Assembly: GCA_023261525.1 (NCBI GenBank)
Contig: JAHFOU010000143.1
Coordinates: 1-6,271 of the forward strand
Length of the DNA stretch: 6,271 nucleotides
Origin: Planctomycetota bacterium
Lineage (GTDB): Bacteria > Planctomycetota > SBBH01 > JAHFOU01
Direction of reading: 5' to 3'
Position 1 is the first letter of the stretch; each line of letters starts with the position of its first letter. The notes under the pieces are model-generated. The model had not been told where the DNA came from. It worked only from the letters and a program-made list of their open reading frames with translations, and did no database searches. The position numbers and the translations under genes were made by a program. Positions 5,201 to 6,271 of this stretch are shown piece by piece.

Positions 5201-6271
5201 CCGCGTCTCGTCCGTCCTGGCCCGGGCCGTGCTGGACAGCCGCGGCCTGCCCACGGTGGAAGCCGAGGTCCGCCTGGCTTCCGGGGCCTGGGGCCGGGCC
5301 GCCGTCCCCTCCGGGGCCTCCACCGGGGAGCACGAAGCCCTGGAGTTGAGGGACGGCAAGCCCGCCCGCTGGCTGGGCAAGGGCGTGGACCGCGCGGTAG
5401 GCAACATCCGCACGCGCATCGCCCCCCGCCTTGCGCGCCGCCCCCTGCCGGACCAGGCCGCGCTCGACGCCCTCCTGATCGGCCTGGACGGCACGCCGAA
5501 CAAGCGCCGCCTGGGGGCCAACGCCCTCCTCGCCGTCTCCATGGCCGCCGCCCGGGCCCGCGCCGCCGCGGAGGGCCGGCCCCTTTCCACCTCCCTGCGC
5601 GCCGGCGGGGGACGCCTCCTGCCCGTCCCCCTCATGAACGTCTTGAACGGCGGCGCCCACGCGGACAACCCCCTCGACCTCCAGGAGTTCATGATCGTGC
5701 CCCACGGCGCGAGGACCTTTGCTGAGGCCCTCCGCATGGGCACCGAGGTCTACCAGCGCCTGAAACGCCTCCTGAAGGAAAAGGGCCTCTCCACCGCGGT
5801 CGGGGACGAAGGCGGATTCGCCCCGAAGATCCGCTCGAACGAGCAGGCCCTGGGCCTGCTGGTGGACGCCATCCGGCGCGCCGGCTATGCGCCGGGCCGC
5901 CAGGTCTCCCTGGCCCTGGACGTGGCCGCCAGCGAGCTGTACCGGGATGGGCGCTACGTCTTCCGCAAATCGGGCGCCCCGACGCGCACCCGCCAGGGCA
6001 TGGTGGCCCTGTACCGCGCCTGGGTGGAACGCTTCCCCATCCGCTCCATCGAGGACGGGATGGCCGAGGACGACTGGGAGGGCTGGGCCCTGCTCACGAA
6101 GGCCCTCGGGAAACGGTGCCAGCTCGTGGGCGACGACCTCTTCGTCACCAACCCCGAGCGCCTGCGCCGCGGCATCCGCGAGGGGATCGCCAACGCCATT
6201 CTCATCAAGCTGAACCAGATCGGCACCGTGACCGAGACCCTCCAGGCCATCCGCATGGCCCGCAGGGCAGG
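5187..6271 (+). CDS. eno: Enolase (phosphopyruvate hydratase), 3' end beyond the window
   Basis: Enolase converts 2-phosphoglycerate to phosphoenolpyruvate in glycolysis and the reverse in gluconeogenesis; it is cytoplasmic and Mg-dependent. The frame starting MSRADRVSSVLARAVLDSRG is open for 361 full codons to the window edge, against a usual length of about 425-435. Visible motifs are the substrate-lid loop PSGASTGEHEALELRDG (41-57), LDGTPNK (100-106), GANALLAVS (110-118) and NGGAHADN (154-161, His158). Further along come LQEFMIVP (Glu167), the general-acid loop GDEGGFAP (206-213, Glu208), the metal ligands Asp245, Glu289 (SIEDG) and Asp316 (GDDLFVTN), and the catalytic base Lys341 in ILIKLNQIG. 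Numbering stays within one residue of E. coli enolase. The terminal phosphate-binding HRSGE region lies beyond the edge. It differs from typical enolases at SRG-Leu-PT (normally SRGNPT) and at PLSTSLRAGGG (normally PLY-x-x-L), and is rich in Arg where many have Lys. The start overlaps the cyclase end by 14 bases and has its own Shine-Dalgarno. Confidence 0.97.
   Translation, partial: MSRADRVSSVLARAVLDSRGLPTVEAEVRLASGAWGRAAVPSGASTGEHEALELRDGKPARWLGKGVDRAVGNIRTRIAPRLARRPLPDQAALDALLIGLDGTPNKRRLGANALLAVSMAAARARAAAEGRPLSTSLRAGGGRLLPVPLMNVLNGGAHADNPLDLQEFMIVPHGARTFAEALRMGTEVYQRLKRLLKEKGLSTAVGDEGGFAPKIRSNEQALGLLVDAIRRAGYAPGRQVSLALDVAASELYRDGRYVFRKSGAPTRTRQGMVALYRAWVERFPIRSIEDGMAEDDWEGWALLTKALGKRCQLVGDDLFVTNPERLRRGIREGIANAILIKLNQIGTVTETLQAIRMARRA

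Noticed and set aside
4824..5705. 293-residue open frame on the minus strand over the cyclase/enolase junction
   Set aside because: Low-complexity Gly/Pro/Arg-rich product with no family resemblance, opposite conserved GGDEF and enolase motifs.
2795..5743. 982-residue open frame on the minus strand across three genes
   Set aside because: Composition is that of antisense high-GC sequence, no motif is recognised, and it lies opposite the cyclase and enolase genes, whose motifs are clear.

Overview
The window is a very GC-rich bacterial segment (about 70% GC by eye, with strong G/C preference at third codon positions). All recognisable genes lie on the + strand and are packed almost without gaps. 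In order they are: the last codons of an upstream gene, a single-chain glycyl-tRNA synthetase, a multi-pass membrane protein with C-terminal TPRs (TMTC-like), a PAS-PAS-GAF-like-GGDEF diguanylate cyclase, and the first ~361 codons of enolase, which runs off the right edge. No RNA gene, CRISPR array, insertion sequence or phage gene was seen, and no stretch over 25 bases lacks a gene. A single-chain GlyRS, very high GC, a TMTC-like protein and C-rich start regions would fit Acidobacteriota of the Holophaga/Geothrix type. This is a tentative inference; Myxococcota or other high-GC lineages are not excluded.

Layout: the upstream gene stop and the glyQS start overlap as ATGA (67-70). The glyQS stop overlaps the membrane-protein start as TGATG (1429-1433). 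A 20-base gap then separates the membrane protein from the cyclase gene. The cyclase gene overlaps enolase by 14 bases (5187-5200). The two starts without a Shine-Dalgarno sequence that are not merely coupled to an upstream stop, glyQS and the cyclase, each have a TANAAT hexamer exactly 9 bases upstream of the ATG followed by a C-rich run. This suggests two promoters giving leaderless or nearly leaderless mRNAs. The enolase start has an AAGGTGA ribosome-binding site inside the cyclase coding region.

Functionally this looks like ordinary chromosome: housekeeping genes (tRNA charging, glycolysis) interleaved with a surface-glycosylation-type membrane protein and a c-di-GMP sensor/enzyme. The likely transcription units are (upstream gene)-glyQS-TMTC and cyclase-eno. 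No new defence, mobile or biosynthetic system was found. What deserves a second look is the start-site architecture and several local insertions or substitutions in otherwise conserved proteins.
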